Source: Candidatus Latescibacterota bacterium
GTDB taxonomy: Bacteria > Latescibacterota > UBA2968 > GCA-2709665
Reading direction: 5' to 3'
Length of the DNA stretch: 64,000 bases
Assembly: GCA_021295655.1 (NCBI GenBank)
Contig: JAGWBX010000027.1
Coordinates: forward strand, 1-64,000
Part shown: positions 8,305 to 18,117 of the stretch, piece after piece
How the letters are laid out: each line of letters opens with the position of its first letter
How positions within the stretch are numbered: the stretch's first letter is position 1
The notes under the pieces: generated by a model
Databases searched by the model: none
What the model was told of the DNA's origin: nothing
What the model saw: the letters and a program-made list of their open reading frames with translations, nothing else
Program-made: the position numbers and the translations under genes

Positions 8305-9552
8305 CTAATCCAGCCAACCGGACAAGGAAAACGTCTGAATGACAAAACGTTCCGACGCCCCATGTGCGGTCACGTCGCCCCGTCTGCCAAACTCAACCAC
8401 GTAACGAAAACTGCCGGCCCCGCGGGTCTCGAACGGCAGTGAAATACCCAGACTTACGCCGAGCTCACCGATCTGCGAGTCCCCGTCGGTTTTGAAATAG
8501 AGGGACCGATAGTGAGCACCCGCCGTTAATTCGATTCGTCGACGCGTACTGCGGCTGTCCGGGTCGCCGAGTCTGTAGAGAATTCCCCCCGCCAGGTCCG
8601 TGGTATTGTAGCGTCCTGACTCCGTTTTTTCCCAGAAAGCCCGCTCGTAATCGAGCGCCGCCAGCCAGCGATACCCCGGCCGGTATGCCAACCCGACACC
8701 GATACCGGCCGGCATTTTCAGATCCAGCGTTGAACGGGTCTCCTCTTCGAACCCTATTTCCGCGAAGAAGTTCCTCAAGATGCGTGTCTGCGTGATGGTT
8801 GTGGCAGCCCGGAACGCGGCGCCAAAGAACCATCTGCTGCCCGGGTTGTATACGGCACCAAGCGCGGGCTGCGTCCCACTGTGCGTACGTACATATCGAT
8901 CCTCGCTGTTGAGACGTTCAGGTATCTGCCGGTTATTGGCGTCCAACAGAAAAGATCCGGAATCTCCGTCTGTCCCACTGGAACTGAAATCTTTCGTCCA
9001 CGTCTCCTTGATTGTCCCAATTGAAATGATATTCAGGTTTCCGCCCAGCATCAGACTGCCCCATCTGTGTGCAACACCGAAGGTTAACGCCTGTATTCCC
9101 CCCGTTGCGTTCACCCGCAGCTCGTAGGGAACCGCTGTGGCGCCGACGACGCTGACGAGGTCGAAATCCAGGTCCGTCAAGGGCTCCAGGCCCGCGCCAA
9201 GGACAGTACCATTCCGAATGGGCAGCACAATCTGGAATGCGCCGATATCACCGTCGGAGACCACGTGCCGCCGTTGCCCGTCATTAAGGGAACGGCGTTG
9301 CACAAAGAAGCGACTCTGAAGGCCGGCGCGCGAGAATGCTGCCAGAAGCGCAGGGTTTGCCGAACTGAAATTCTGGCTGTCGGCCAGCGCCCGGCCAGCG
9401 CCTCCCATACCCCTGGCTCGCACGTCGACACGACGTTCGGTATCTCCGACGCCGTTGAAGGAGAAGATTGATTTCGCGGCGGGCGAGTCCACCCACCCGC
9501 TGAAAACAAGAAAGCCGAGCAGTGCGACCTGAACGCTGCCGAAATGGTTCAC
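8305..9552 (-). CDS. FadL-like outer-membrane beta-barrel protein
   Basis: A 415-residue secreted protein: signal-like N-terminus (VALLGFLVFSGWVDSPAAKS), then RARGMGGAGRALADSQNFSSANPALLA. This matches the N-terminal region of OmpP1/FadL/TodX barrels, where an NPA motif follows the first strand. The rest alternates short polar and aromatic strands (LSMLGGNLNI, IGVGLAYRPGYRWLAALDYER) and ends in a C-terminal strand. FadL proteins pass hydrophobic compounds across the outer membrane. It follows the lipoprotein at 9575 by 22 bp, so the two are probably an operon whose products may interact. Confidence 0.75.
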   Translation of the reverse strand: MNHFGSVQVALLGFLVFSGWVDSPAAKSIFSFNGVGDTERRVDVRARGMGGAGRALADSQNFSSANPALLAAFSRAGLQSRFFVQRRSLNDGQRRHVVSDGDIGAFQIVLPIRNGTVLGAGLEPLTDLDFDLVSVVGATAVPYELRVNATGGIQALTFGVAHRWGSLMLGGNLNIISIGTIKETWTKDFSSSGTDGDSGSFLLDANNRQIPERLNSEDRYVRTHSGTQPALGAVYNPGSRWFFGAAFRAATTITQTRILRNFFAEIGFEEETRSTLDLKMPAGIGVGLAYRPGYRWLAALDYERAFWEKTESGRYNTTDLAGGILYRLGDPDSRSTRRRIELTAGAHYRSLYFKTDGDSQIGELGVSLGISLPFETRGAGSFRYVVEFGRRGDVTAHGASERFVIQTFSLSGWLD

Positions 9553-9574
9553 GGGACTCCTCTCAAAAACGCAT

Positions 9575-10741
9575 CTATGGATCGGGGGGGGTTGAGTAGA
9601 TCAACTTCAACATCGGATTATGGAACACGACCCAGTTGACGTCCCAGTTTTCGCGATCGGTAATCGGGGTGCTCAGCGCGAGGCCGAGATTGCGGGTCGT
9701 TCCCGAGAGCCAACCCTGGACGACGGTCTGGTCGATGGCATAGGATGCCTTCTGCTCATCAAACCGCCACGAATTAACCAGGGAAAACGTCGTATCATCC
9801 GTAGCCGAATTGATATTGATCCGTTCGACTGAAAATGTCAACTTTCCAAACATCGATTGCGACCGGTCATAGTTCAACCACAGCTCCGAAGACGTAATGG
9901 TCGCACCCCGAGGAATGCTGTCGGGAAGGTCGAAGCGAAATACCGGGCTCAGCCGAACAATAGTAGCCAGAACCAGCATCCCGGGTTCGGGTCCGTCCCT
10001 CGCCGCCCAGTAGGTATCTGCGGATACATTTGCCACATGCGTGAATGTATTGCCGCCCATGGAATAGGTCAGACGCAATTCTGGCATCCTGTTGACGTTT
10101 TCAGGCAGGTTGTCGTCTCTCGATACCAGACTTGTGAAAAACCGGGAACCCGCCGCGGGCTGCAGGAGCAATTCTACCGACCCGCCTTGAGGATCCTCGC
10201 GCATATTGGATATGAGGTACTCTGGCGGCAGATCGATCTGGATGAGGCTGTCGCCCAGAGACTGCGCCGTCGCCCCGTCGATTACGGATGACGCAAACTG
10301 CACAGCGGTGTGGTTAAGTGTATCTGCAAACGCGTCCAACTCACTCCACGCCTGTTCGGGAAGGTGTACCTGAAGTTGCTCCAGACCTCTTGTGGGCTCA
10401 CGTTTCCAGATTCGCAACTGAACGGTCTGAACATTCAGAGTCGCTACGCCGGCGCCGGCAGCCGAAATCAGGGAATCCGGATTCAGACGGACACGTATCA
10501 GCGACCTCAGTACGAGACCACCCATCCGTCCGACCATCAGCGTGTCGCTTTCGCCGAAAGCACGACCGAAAGTACCCTCGAATCGGGTCGAGCCGCCCCG
10601 GGAGGGCAGCAGTGGCAGTTCGACCACCCGGCCCTGCGCCCGGGTAATCAGATCGGAACCGACCGGATTCTCCTGTCTATTGCCGCATCCTGACAGCAGC
10701 GCCGCAATCAGTACGGACGCGCATAGTTGATGCCGACCCAT
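9575..10741 (-). CDS. Outer-membrane lipoprotein, DNRLRE-like
   Basis: Starting at ATG 10741 gives a lipoprotein signal (MGRHQLCASVLIAALLSGC). The 388-residue mature protein is beta-rich, with ATLNVQTVQLRIWKREP and GATITSSELWLNYDRS segments like those of DNRLRE-type carbohydrate-binding or adhesive domains. The frame is open 17 codons further upstream, but that would place the lipobox too far inside. It is upstream of and close to the FadL-like barrel gene on the same strand. No enzymatic motif is seen, and the function is unknown. Confidence 0.65.
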   Translation of the reverse strand: MGRHQLCASVLIAALLSGCGNRQENPVGSDLITRAQGRVVELPLLPSRGGSTRFEGTFGRAFGESDTLMVGRMGGLVLRSLIRVRLNPDSLISAAGAGVATLNVQTVQLRIWKREPTRGLEQLQVHLPEQAWSELDAFADTLNHTAVQFASSVIDGATAQSLGDSLIQIDLPPEYLISNMREDPQGGSVELLLQPAAGSRFFTSLVSRDDNLPENVNRMPELRLTYSMGGNTFTHVANVSADTYWAARDGPEPGMLVLATIVRLSPVFRFDLPDSIPRGATITSSELWLNYDRSQSMFGKLTFSVERININSATDDTTFSLVNSWRFDEQKASYAIDQTVVQGWLSGTTRNLGLALSTPITDRENWDVNWVVFHNPMLKLIYSTPPDP

Positions 10742-11034
10742 GTTTACGTACCTCGTGACCTGTCCATTCCCAATGAATCCGGCTCTCCACATCCTGTAAC
10801 GCCCGATTCAATGATTCGTTCCTGTCCGATCACCTGTGGAACCGGCAGACCAGAGATCCGGTTCACGTCGCGATCCAATATTCGCTGATATCGAAACCAT
10901 CGTCCGGGATTTCTAATCTCCATCCTTACGCCCGTTTCGACAGATGCCGAGGATCGTTTTATAATCTCCCCAACTCGGGCAGCACCGCCATCCTTCCACC
11001 TGGACATCCCGTGCCAGTGCGCCGAAACAGAAAG

Positions 11035-11562
11035 TCAATGGACCCGATCGATCAGAATGTCGGCCTGTTGTTCACCGGCGGCAATCGGATTCTTCGCGCA
11101 CGCGCCCTCCATATCGCCGGGTTGCACGCCAACAAAGCCATCCCGGTCGATTTTGGCCACCATGTACATCTCGGGGATCTCAGCCAGAACAATCCCGTCT
11201 CCAAACATGCGCGCGACGTCTGATTGAGTAAGGGAGTAGTGGTATGGGAGCGTGGGCATACGCATGCGCTTGAGGGCGTACGGGGGACCTCCGTCGGCCC
11301 TCTCACGCGCAATAATGAACAGATAGGCGCCGTCGGGGATCCTGGACTGCAGTTCCGGCCTGACCCGAATGGTGCCGCGTACTGTCTTTCCGCCCGGCGC
11401 TTCGGAGGGTGTTCGGGCCGTCGCGACGGGTGGATGCCCCGCCGGCAGGAAGGGCTGCCGCGGCTTCGGCGGAGGATGCGCACCCTCCCTGTAGTGCTGA
11501 TCGCAGGCGCAGAAGACCAGCAGCCCTGCCAGAATTCGAAAGAAACGTGGCGAATGCATCAT
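11035..11562 (-). CDS. Lipoprotein with CcmI/CycH C-terminal-like domain
   Basis: About 175 residues. The N-terminus from ATG 11562 (MMHSPRFFRILAGLLVFCAC) is a lipoprotein signal, followed by a proline-rich linker. From about residue 60 on, GTIRVRPELQSRIPDGAYLFIIARE, then PPYALKRMRMP and VGVQPGDMEG resemble the periplasmic C-terminal domain of cytochrome c maturation protein CcmI/CycH, there fused to TPRs. Here the domain stands alone with no membrane-TPR part and no ccm genes nearby. A role in heme-protein maturation is only a possibility. It is followed 72 bp downstream by map. Confidence 0.65.
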   Translation of the reverse strand: MMHSPRFFRILAGLLVFCACDQHYREGAHPPPKPRQPFLPAGHPPVATARTPSEAPGGKTVRGTIRVRPELQSRIPDGAYLFIIARERADGGPPYALKRMRMPTLPYHYSLTQSDVARMFGDGIVLAEIPEMYMVAKIDRDGFVGVQPGDMEGACAKNPIAAGEQQADILIDRVH

Positions 11563-11634
11563 GAGCTGGTGTCGGACAAAAAACCGACCGGACTTGCACA
11601 AGACGGACCGGAAACGCCCAGTGATCCCCTAACC

Positions 11635-12414
11635 TCAATGGGCGTGCACGCCCTCGAAAATCTCCTCTTCGGTCATGGTCATGAGCGCCGGTTCGTCATC
11701 GGTAACCGCCACGACATGCTCGAAATGCGCCGATGGCAGTCCGTCCCTGGCGGACGCCGTCCAACCGTCGGCGGCGAGTATGACCTCCGGCCGTCCCAGA
11801 TTCACCATGGGTTCAATTGCAATGACGATTCCCCGCCGCAGCCGCGGGTTCTTTTCCAGTGGCGCATAGTTCGGTACCGCGGGATCTTCGTGCAGGCTGC
11901 GTCCGATACCGTGTCCGACAAATTGGCGCACAACCGAAAAACCGTGCGCCTCCACCCACTGCTGGATGGACCCGCATACGTCCTCCAGCCGGCGGCCTTC
12001 GTGTGCCCCCTCGATGCCTCTGAAAAGGGACTCGCGCGTGACGGTAATCAACTTCCGAATCTCGGGAGTCACATCGCCTATGGCGTATGAGATCGCCTGG
12101 TCTCCGTAGTACCCCCTTAACCTTGCGCCAATGTCGATACTGACGAGGTCGCCTTCCTTCAGTTTCCGCTGTCCCGGGATCCCGTGTACGACCTGTTCGT
12201 TAATTGAGATACAGGTAGCCGCGGGGTATCCCTGGTATCCCTTGAACGCGGGGACAGCGCCGTGGTCGCGGATCGATTCCTCCGCGACCCTGTCCAGTGT
12301 GGAGGTGGGAATGCCAGGCCGGACCCACTCACGCAGGGTCCGATGTGCAAGCCCGACGACGCGACAGGCGTCCCTGATTCTCTCCAGTTCCCGTTCCGAG
12401 CGAAGTGCAATCAA
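11635..12414 (-). CDS. map: Methionine aminopeptidase, type I
   Basis: Removes the initiator methionine from new proteins. The five metal ligands are visible: Asp in SIDIGARLRG, Asp in YYGDQAISY, His in VGHGIGRSLHEDP, Glu in IAIEPMVNLG and Glu in AHFEHVVAVTD. The frame is open 58 codons further up, but family members begin MIxLKSxxE. The TTG at 12414 (LIALRSERELERIRDA) gives 259 residues, the usual length, with GGGTGA just before it. The upstream extension is hydrophobic and poorly coding. It lacks the N-terminal zinc-finger extension of some type I enzymes. Confidence 0.95.
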   Translation of the reverse strand: MIALRSERELERIRDACRVVGLAHRTLREWVRPGIPTSTLDRVAEESIRDHGAVPAFKGYQGYPAATCISINEQVVHGIPGQRKLKEGDLVSIDIGARLRGYYGDQAISYAIGDVTPEIRKLITVTRESLFRGIEGAHEGRRLEDVCGSIQQWVEAHGFSVVRQFVGHGIGRSLHEDPAVPNYAPLEKNPRLRRGIVIAIEPMVNLGRPEVILAADGWTASARDGLPSAHFEHVVAVTDDEPALMTMTEEEIFEGVHAH

Positions 12415-12535
12415 TTTGTCACCCGCAATCCGAGATGAACGATTGTCGTGGCCTGACGGATGTAAGTTAACAAAAAGGTGTATAAAAACAAGAACTACGG
12501 GTTTTCTTGTGGATGGAACGTACCAAGCCGGGCGA

Positions 12536-14968
12536 TCAGGGAAGACCGAAATGAACCGCAAATATGAGGAAATCCTGAAAGTCGACAAGACCCGTGCCGT
12601 CGAGGTCGTGTATCGGACTCACAGTGCCGAAAGCGCCGGCGAAGGCAATGAAATCGGCAAAGTTGACGGCGCCGTCATTATTGAAATCTCCCTTCAATGT
12701 CTTGCCGATCGTCCAATTCCGCTCGACTGATTTCTGCCCCGCGGATACCACGACCGCGACCACGTCATCCGTTCCTGTGGCCGGAATCGCCACGAGCAGG
12801 GACGGCCCCGTTTCATCCACTGAAACGTCGTTAATCGACCATGCGAAACTCAATTCATCTCCGTCCGGATCCTGGGCCGTCACCGAGAAACGAATCGTTT
12901 CCCCCGAGACGCCAAACACGACTCTGCGGGCCGGGTCGGTCTCCCGAATCTCAGGCGGACGGTCGACATTCGTCACGCGAACGTTCACCCCGATGCGTAC
13001 CTCGTTGATGCCGTCGCTGACCAGGAATTGAATCTCGTACGTCCGGTCGCCCTGATCGAACCGCGGTGTCCACGTCAGGCGATTCTCAACCAGGGTCGCC
13101 CCGGCCGGGAGGTTGGCGGCCGAAAAGGCAAGTTCGTCGCCATCTTCGTCTTCCGCATTGATGAGCAGCGAAAGCGGCTGCCCTTCCCCTATGGTGGTAT
13201 CGGAAATCGCGGCCACCACCGGCGGCAGGTTCCCCGTGAGACTCCGGCCGAAGACCGCCCAGGCGAAAGAGGATGTCGTGCCTGCCCCCTTGGCCGAAAC
13301 CTGCACGACAGTCGTGCCGTTTCCAACCGCCATGATTTCGATCGAATCCGCCACCGTGGTAAAGGATGACAGGTCCGCGTGTCCGCGCACGCTGATCGCC
13401 CTGTTGCCACCGGCGCGGGCAACGGTCCACGTGACCGGATTGCCGCCGGCTCCCTCCGCACGAACGGTCGCCCGGTCCGAATGTACGCCGAGTCGTACGA
13501 CGGGATTTCTACTGTCACCAACCGTCAGCTTGAGAGGATTGGTCTGGCCGTCCACCGATTCGACCGCGGCGATCGTGAATTCGTAATCGAAATCCTGCCC
13601 GTCCAGCGCGTCTGATATGGGCATAAACACGATATTGTCGTATTGTCCCGCGTTTGGAATCTCCAATCCGGGACGGACCGGCCGCAGCATCTCGACCCCG
13701 TCCGCATCAATCAGCATTGCCCAGAACTGCCAACTTCCCTCGCCGGCCAGGCTGAAGTCGGCTCGAAGGCCGCCCCGCAGCCCCCTCGTCACAACCTGAA
13801 TGTAGTCGGTAGCCAGATGGTCGACCGTACCTGAACCGGATGCCTGGCCACCGGAAGCCGTCGTTACCGTTCTGACCGATGCCGCTGGCTGATAAAACAT
13901 GCCCTCTTCGTAAAACCCTTCGCGCGAGCGGGTTCCCGTGAAATAATTCCATGCGACGTAACCGGGCAGCGTCCCTGAAAAACCACCGGCGGGCACTGCC
14001 GGATTCAGTATTTCGATATCGTACGACGACGTGTTGCGCTCGCCGAGTCCCTCCCACGTCTCCCGAATGGTCCGTCTTCCGAAGACCTGGTCCAGGTAAT
14101 GGGCGTAGATGCAGGCTCCGTACTGGTGTCCGTCCTGCAGACTGGGCTGCCAGTCCAGGGAAACGGTGGGTGAATCCAGAACAAACCGCGTGTACTGGAA
14201 ATAATCGTTGACATCGTCGTAGGCCACGTCTTCCATCCAGGTCGCAGTGGCTTCGTGCCACCACGTCAGGCCTCGCGCATTGTAAGCAAATTGTACGGCA
14301 TGGAAGAACTCGTGCGCGACGGTTACGTGCAGACCGTCCAGCCCCCGGGTCGCATAAATCCGATCCGTGTAGTCGTTGTCGACCGTCAGATAGGCGGACG
14401 TCACCGGTACACCGAGAACGTTGGGCCATGTCTGACCGTACACGCCTGATGTGCCCAGTTGCTGAATGTATACATCGAACAGACCGTCGCCGTCATCGAG
14501 CGGATCCCGGTAACCCAGATTTCGGACCTGAAGCGCCCAAACGGCGTCGAACGTGGCCGCAACTTCCTCGACGTAATCCGGCACCCGGTTCCGATCGACG
14601 TCGGCCGGCGAAACGGCATGCCGCCCCCTCGTATCGTAGTGGACGCGGAAACGTCCGCCGGAAGACACCATACTGTCCGTCATTGCGGGGCGCTCGAACA
14701 CATGGGCGAACGCTTGACGTGTATTTTCACTCAGACCGGGCCACCTGGTGGCCAGAGCCATAATGAGGGGCGTTCCGCAAACCGCGCGCTCGTGGAAATG
14801 TGGACTGTCCGCCGGCAGCAGATCGGGCCTGAACATCGCAGCCGCCCGGTTGAAGAGCTCGACCTCCGTTTCGCGTGGAACCGGAGACAGATCGGGCGGC
14901 GTCCCGGCACCTGCCTGGACCCCGCCCATAAGACATGAGACTATGAAGACACGAGTTGGCCAATTCAT
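12536..14968 (-). CDS. Secreted zinc metalloprotease-like protein with Ig-like domains and dockerin-like tail
   Basis: An 810-residue extracellular protein with signal peptide (MNWPTRVFIVSCLMGGVQAGA). Near residue 218, VTVAHEFFHAVQFAYNARG supplies the HExxH zinc site, with WWHEATATWMEDVAYDD as the likely third-ligand helix, as in the MXAN_6640-type family. The middle holds two cadherin/Ig-like repeats (PPVVAAISDTTIGEGQPL; PPEIRETDPARRVVFG). The end has two calcium-loop repeats, GDFNNDGAVNFADFIAF and HDLDGTGLVDFQDFLIF, like dockerin type I. In non-cellulosome bacteria such tails often serve surface attachment or secretion. No cohesin gene is seen here. Confidence 0.8.
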   Translation of the reverse strand: MNWPTRVFIVSCLMGGVQAGAGTPPDLSPVPRETEVELFNRAAAMFRPDLLPADSPHFHERAVCGTPLIMALATRWPGLSENTRQAFAHVFERPAMTDSMVSSGGRFRVHYDTRGRHAVSPADVDRNRVPDYVEEVAATFDAVWALQVRNLGYRDPLDDGDGLFDVYIQQLGTSGVYGQTWPNVLGVPVTSAYLTVDNDYTDRIYATRGLDGLHVTVAHEFFHAVQFAYNARGLTWWHEATATWMEDVAYDDVNDYFQYTRFVLDSPTVSLDWQPSLQDGHQYGACIYAHYLDQVFGRRTIRETWEGLGERNTSSYDIEILNPAVPAGGFSGTLPGYVAWNYFTGTRSREGFYEEGMFYQPAASVRTVTTASGGQASGSGTVDHLATDYIQVVTRGLRGGLRADFSLAGEGSWQFWAMLIDADGVEMLRPVRPGLEIPNAGQYDNIVFMPISDALDGQDFDYEFTIAAVESVDGQTNPLKLTVGDSRNPVVRLGVHSDRATVRAEGAGGNPVTWTVARAGGNRAISVRGHADLSSFTTVADSIEIMAVGNGTTVVQVSAKGAGTTSSFAWAVFGRSLTGNLPPVVAAISDTTIGEGQPLSLLINAEDEDGDELAFSAANLPAGATLVENRLTWTPRFDQGDRTYEIQFLVSDGINEVRIGVNVRVTNVDRPPEIRETDPARRVVFGVSGETIRFSVTAQDPDGDELSFAWSINDVSVDETGPSLLVAIPATGTDDVVAVVVSAGQKSVERNWTIGKTLKGDFNNDGAVNFADFIAFAGAFGTVSPIHDLDGTGLVDFQDFLIFAVHFGLP

Positions 14969-15039
14969 CGTTTATTCAGCCTGTACCCGACCTGACACCG
15001 CCGCGGGATTGCGCGGCCGTTGTGTCATCGAAGCGGATT

Positions 15040-15717
15040 TCATGTACTTTGTTCGGTGCCTGTCACGTAGATGCTGTCCGACACGTTGACACCCACCACA
15101 TGCTGAGTGTTACCATCCAGTTCAATGGTCATCGGTCCGTTGAACGGCGCTTTCTCCTGAACATACAGCGTCACGCCCGGCCGCAATCCCAGTGCGCCCA
15201 GATACCTGAGCATCTCGGGACTCTGGTCGTTCACCTGTGCGATCACGACCGCCTCTCCCGGCTTCACCTGCGTGAGAGGGACGCAGTTTGTATTTTCTAT
15301 ATTTCCGTCCTTTGTCGGAATCGGCGCACCGTGCGGGTCGGTGGTGGGATGACCCAGCACCTTGTCGATTTTGTCCTCGAATTCCTCTGAAATCACATGC
15401 TCAAGTCTGTCGGCCTCTGCGTCGACTTCATCCCAGTCGTAGCCCAACGCGTCGGCGAGGTACAGTTCGAGCAGTCGGTGATGCCTCAAGACTTCCAGGG
15501 CGACAGCTTCTCCCGCCGGCGTGAGTTCGACGCCCTGATAGGGTGTGTGCTGAACGAGATTCATTTCAGCCAGCTTCTTGATCATATTTGTCGCGGAAGC
15601 GGCCGCCACCTCCATCCGCTCCGCAACCATCGATGTATTCACGGTGGCCCGCGGTTCATGTCCATGTTGCAGCTTGTAAATGGACTTCAGATAGTCCTGC
15701 GCGGCCTGACTAAGCAT
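15040..15717 (-). CDS. DtxR/MntR-family metal-dependent repressor
   Basis: A 224-residue regulator. The N-terminal winged helix (MLSQAAQDYLKSIYKLQ ... VAERMEVAAASATNMIKKL) is followed by the metal-binding dimerization domain (LRHHRLLELYLADALGYDWDEVDAEADRLEH), the family marker DPHGAPIP, and a C-terminal FeoA-like SH3 domain (LGALGLRPGVTLYVQEKAPF). The start at ATG 15717 is preceded by GAAAGGA; the longer frame to 15783 is not needed. It is the last gene of Feo locus 1, 111 bp after the feoB permease gene. It is the natural candidate to repress the Feo operons with Fe(II) or Mn(II) as co-repressor. Confidence 0.92.
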   Translation of the reverse strand: MLSQAAQDYLKSIYKLQHGHEPRATVNTSMVAERMEVAAASATNMIKKLAEMNLVQHTPYQGVELTPAGEAVALEVLRHHRLLELYLADALGYDWDEVDAEADRLEHVISEEFEDKIDKVLGHPTTDPHGAPIPTKDGNIENTNCVPLTQVKPGEAVVIAQVNDQSPEMLRYLGALGLRPGVTLYVQEKAPFNGPMTIELDGNTQHVVGVNVSDSIYVTGTEQST

Positions 15718-15828
15718 GTGTTTCCTTTCGCTGGCAATCCTGCACGCATACCTGAATTGGATTGGTTGCACCGACAGTGACAACGGAGAACCCTCTTTCT
15801 CGAAAACCGGCCGGAACCTGACATTGCC

Positions 15829-17265
15829 TTACCCGCATACCAACCGCCAGATCTGTGCAACGAGGAAACAAAGTAGGAAACCCATTCCCACGGGAAGTAA
15901 CGACGAGATGGACGTCCATTTGGCGCTTCTTGTTTCCTTCCAGATTGTATATATCGTGGTAGAACACGGGTTGTGCACCAGACTGAACAACATCAGATTG
16001 ACGGCCGTGAGCAGATTCCATCCGCCGGAAGCGAAAATCTGCGCTACCGCGGCGTGGGAGTCCAGTTCAAACATGACTCCCGCCCCTTCACCCAGCCCCG
16101 TCATCCTTGCACTTAATACCGTCAACATCAAGATCGTGGGAATCACGATTTCGTTCGCCGGGATTGCGATTATATAGGCCAGCAGAATGACGCCGTTCAG
16201 TCCGACAAGCAGGCCGAACGGCTGGCTCCAGTCGATAAAATGCTCTGCCAGGCTGAGCCGGCCAATCAGGATATTGGAACTCAGCCAGATCACCGCACCG
16301 GCGGGAACCGCAAAGATCACCGCCCGCCAAAGTACGATCAGCGTTCTGTCAATAATGGACGTATAAACGGTCTGCAAGACACGAGGAGGCCGATACGGCG
16401 GAAGTTCCAGGCTGAAGGCGGACGCTTCTCCCCGAAGAATCGACCTGGAAAGCCCCCACGAAACAACAAAGGAGAGTAAAATGCCAAGTACGGCAACGGC
16501 CACAACAGCCCCGGCCGAAACCAGGCCGGCAAAATGGGCAGGCGCCATGCCTCCGATAAATATCGTCGCCACCAGAATCTGGGTGGGCCACCGTCCGTTG
16601 CAAAGAGAGAAGTTGTTGGTAATGATGGCAATGAGCCGCTCTCTGGGACTGTCGATAACCCGGGTGGACACGATCGCTGCGGCATTGCAGCCGAATCCCA
16701 TACTCATCGTCAGCGCCTGTTTCCCGTGCGCGCCCGCTTTTTTGAACCAGTTATCCAGATTGAACGCGACCCGGGGCAGATAGCCGAAGTCCTCCAGGAG
16801 CGTAAACAACGGAAAGAAAATCGCCATGGGTGGCAGCATGACGCTGACCACCCACGCCATTGCCAGGTAAATGCCGTCCACCAGCAAGCCGTCGAGCCAC
16901 CAGGGCATTCCAATTGCCGCGGCCATGGATTTCAACATCGGATGAACGGAGTCGAGCAGCAGGCCCGCCAGCATCGCGGAGGGCACGTTCGCGCCCTGAA
17001 TCGTCAGCCAGAATACCAGCGTCAGCAGGGACAACATGATGGGGAAACCCAGCCAGCGGCTGGTTACCAGCCGGTCGATCGTCCGGTCCAGATCGAACCG
17101 GGCGGTTTCCCCGGTTCGGGTGACAGCGCGATCCGCGATCCGAGCGGCGTTCGCATAAAGCGTTTCCATTAGTGAATCGTGGAAATTGGACCCCACTTCC
17201 CATCGGAGCTTCGCCGCCAGCCGAATCACCTCCTCGGGGCGCTGATTGGCTGTCGAATCACTCAC
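15829..17265 (-). CDS. feoB: FeoB membrane permease domain as a separate gene (locus 1)
   Basis: A 478-residue membrane part of the ferrous iron transporter. It begins at GTG 17265, which overlaps the TGA of the GTPase gene (GTGA), and GAGGAGGT lies 7-8 bp before it. The sequence starts with cytoplasmic helices ([24 protein letters not shown]) then about ten membrane helices. Gate motif 1 reads [16 protein letters not shown] and the following pore region [23 protein letters not shown], with the conserved Cys. The split coincides with the junction between the G domain and the membrane domain. No fragment is lost, and the coupling points to two cooperating subunits. Confidence 0.93.
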   Translation of the reverse strand: MSDSTANQRPEEVIRLAAKLRWEVGSNFHDSLMETLYANAARIADRAVTRTGETARFDLDRTIDRLVTSRWLGFPIMLSLLTLVFWLTIQGANVPSAMLAGLLLDSVHPMLKSMAAAIGMPWWLDGLLVDGIYLAMAWVVSVMLPPMAIFFPLFTLLEDFGYLPRVAFNLDNWFKKAGAHGKQALTMSMGFGCNAAAIVSTRVIDSPRERLIAIITNNFSLCNGRWPTQILVATIFIGGMAPAHFAGLVSAGAVVAVAVLGILLSFVVSWGLSRSILRGEASAFSLELPPYRPPRVLQTVYTSIIDRTLIVLWRAVIFAVPAGAVIWLSSNILIGRLSLAEHFIDWSQPFGLLVGLNGVILLAYIIAIPANEIVIPTILMLTVLSARMTGLGEGAGVMFELDSHAAVAQIFASGGWNLLTAVNLMLFSLVHNPCSTTIYTIWKETRSAKWTSISSLLPVGMGFLLCFLVAQIWRLVCG

Positions 17266-18065
17266 GCCATGACCTCCTCTTCCCGCGTGCGGTTCAGGTC
17301 CCCGAGTTCTCCCGTGCACACCGCTTCCATGATTCGCGCGTCCCCTTCCAGCAGCCGAAGCGCCACCCACCGTGAGTTCGGTACATTGGGAAACGCCTCC
17401 TCCAGCTGAGCCGTGAGCTTGCCAATGGCCATCCTCAATGCAGGCGGCTCGTTTTGTATGCGTTGCGGCCTGCAGACCGTCCTGCCCGTCGCCACGTCAC
17501 TCAGTACCCGCGTCAACTCGGACATGCCCTCACCGCGGCGCGCCGCCGCAGGCACGACCGGAACGCCCAGGTCTCTCGCCAGTCGTCGTTCGTCCACATG
17601 AAGCCCCTGCCGTTTTGCTTCGTCCATCAGGTTCAGACACACCACCGCACGGTCGGTTATTTCCAGCACCTGAAGGACAAGGTTCAGATTCCGCTCCAGG
17701 CGCGCCGCGTCCACGACAACCACCGTAACGTCCGGCCGTCCGAACAGGATAAAATCCCGCGCCACCTCTTCGTCGAGACTGGTGGTCAAGAGAGAATATG
17801 TCCCCGGAAGATCCACAAGCTTATACCGGTGGCCGCCGAACGCAAAACCGCCTTCGGCCCGCACTACTGTTTTTCCGGGCCAGTTCCCGGTATGTTGCCT
17901 TAATCCGGTCAGGGCATTGAATACGGTACTCTTCCCTGTATTCGGATTTCCGGCCAGCGCGACGACAAAATCCCAATTCGCCATATTCACGCCGAGCCTG
18001 ATCAGGTTGCCCGAATGATGCGCCGGGCAGGCGTCGCAACTACCGTCTGGTGTCTGTATTGCCAT
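17262..18065 (-). CDS. feoB: FeoB GTPase domain as a separate gene (locus 1)
   Basis: A 267-residue cytoplasmic G protein that normally forms the N-terminus of FeoB. Motifs: G1 GNPNTGKS, then [10 protein letters not shown] (switch I), G3 DLPGTYSL, G4 NLMDEAKR, and a helical guanine-dissociation-inhibitor region. The N-terminus has a CDACPAHH cysteine pair. The start ATG at 18065 has GGAG 8 bp upstream. Its stop overlaps the start of the permease gene. It is co-directional with the DtxR-FeoA fusion (52 bp upstream). Confidence 0.93.
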   Translation of the reverse strand: MAIQTPDGSCDACPAHHSGNLIRLGVNMANWDFVVALAGNPNTGKSTVFNALTGLRQHTGNWPGKTVVRAEGGFAFGGHRYKLVDLPGTYSLLTTSLDEEVARDFILFGRPDVTVVVVDAARLERNLNLVLQVLEITDRAVVCLNLMDEAKRQGLHVDERRLARDLGVPVVPAAARRGEGMSELTRVLSDVATGRTVCRPQRIQNEPPALRMAIGKLTAQLEEAFPNVPNSRWVALRLLEGDARIMEAVCTGELGDLNRTREEEVMA

Positions 18066-18117
18066 TTTCTACGCTCCATCCGATTCCGTATGCAACAGAG
18101 CCGAAGGTGACGACCGT

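Noticed and set aside
10742-11034. Small frames between the two lipoprotein genes
   Set aside because: Frames on both strands are short, unlike any family and lack ribosome sites; treated as intergenic.
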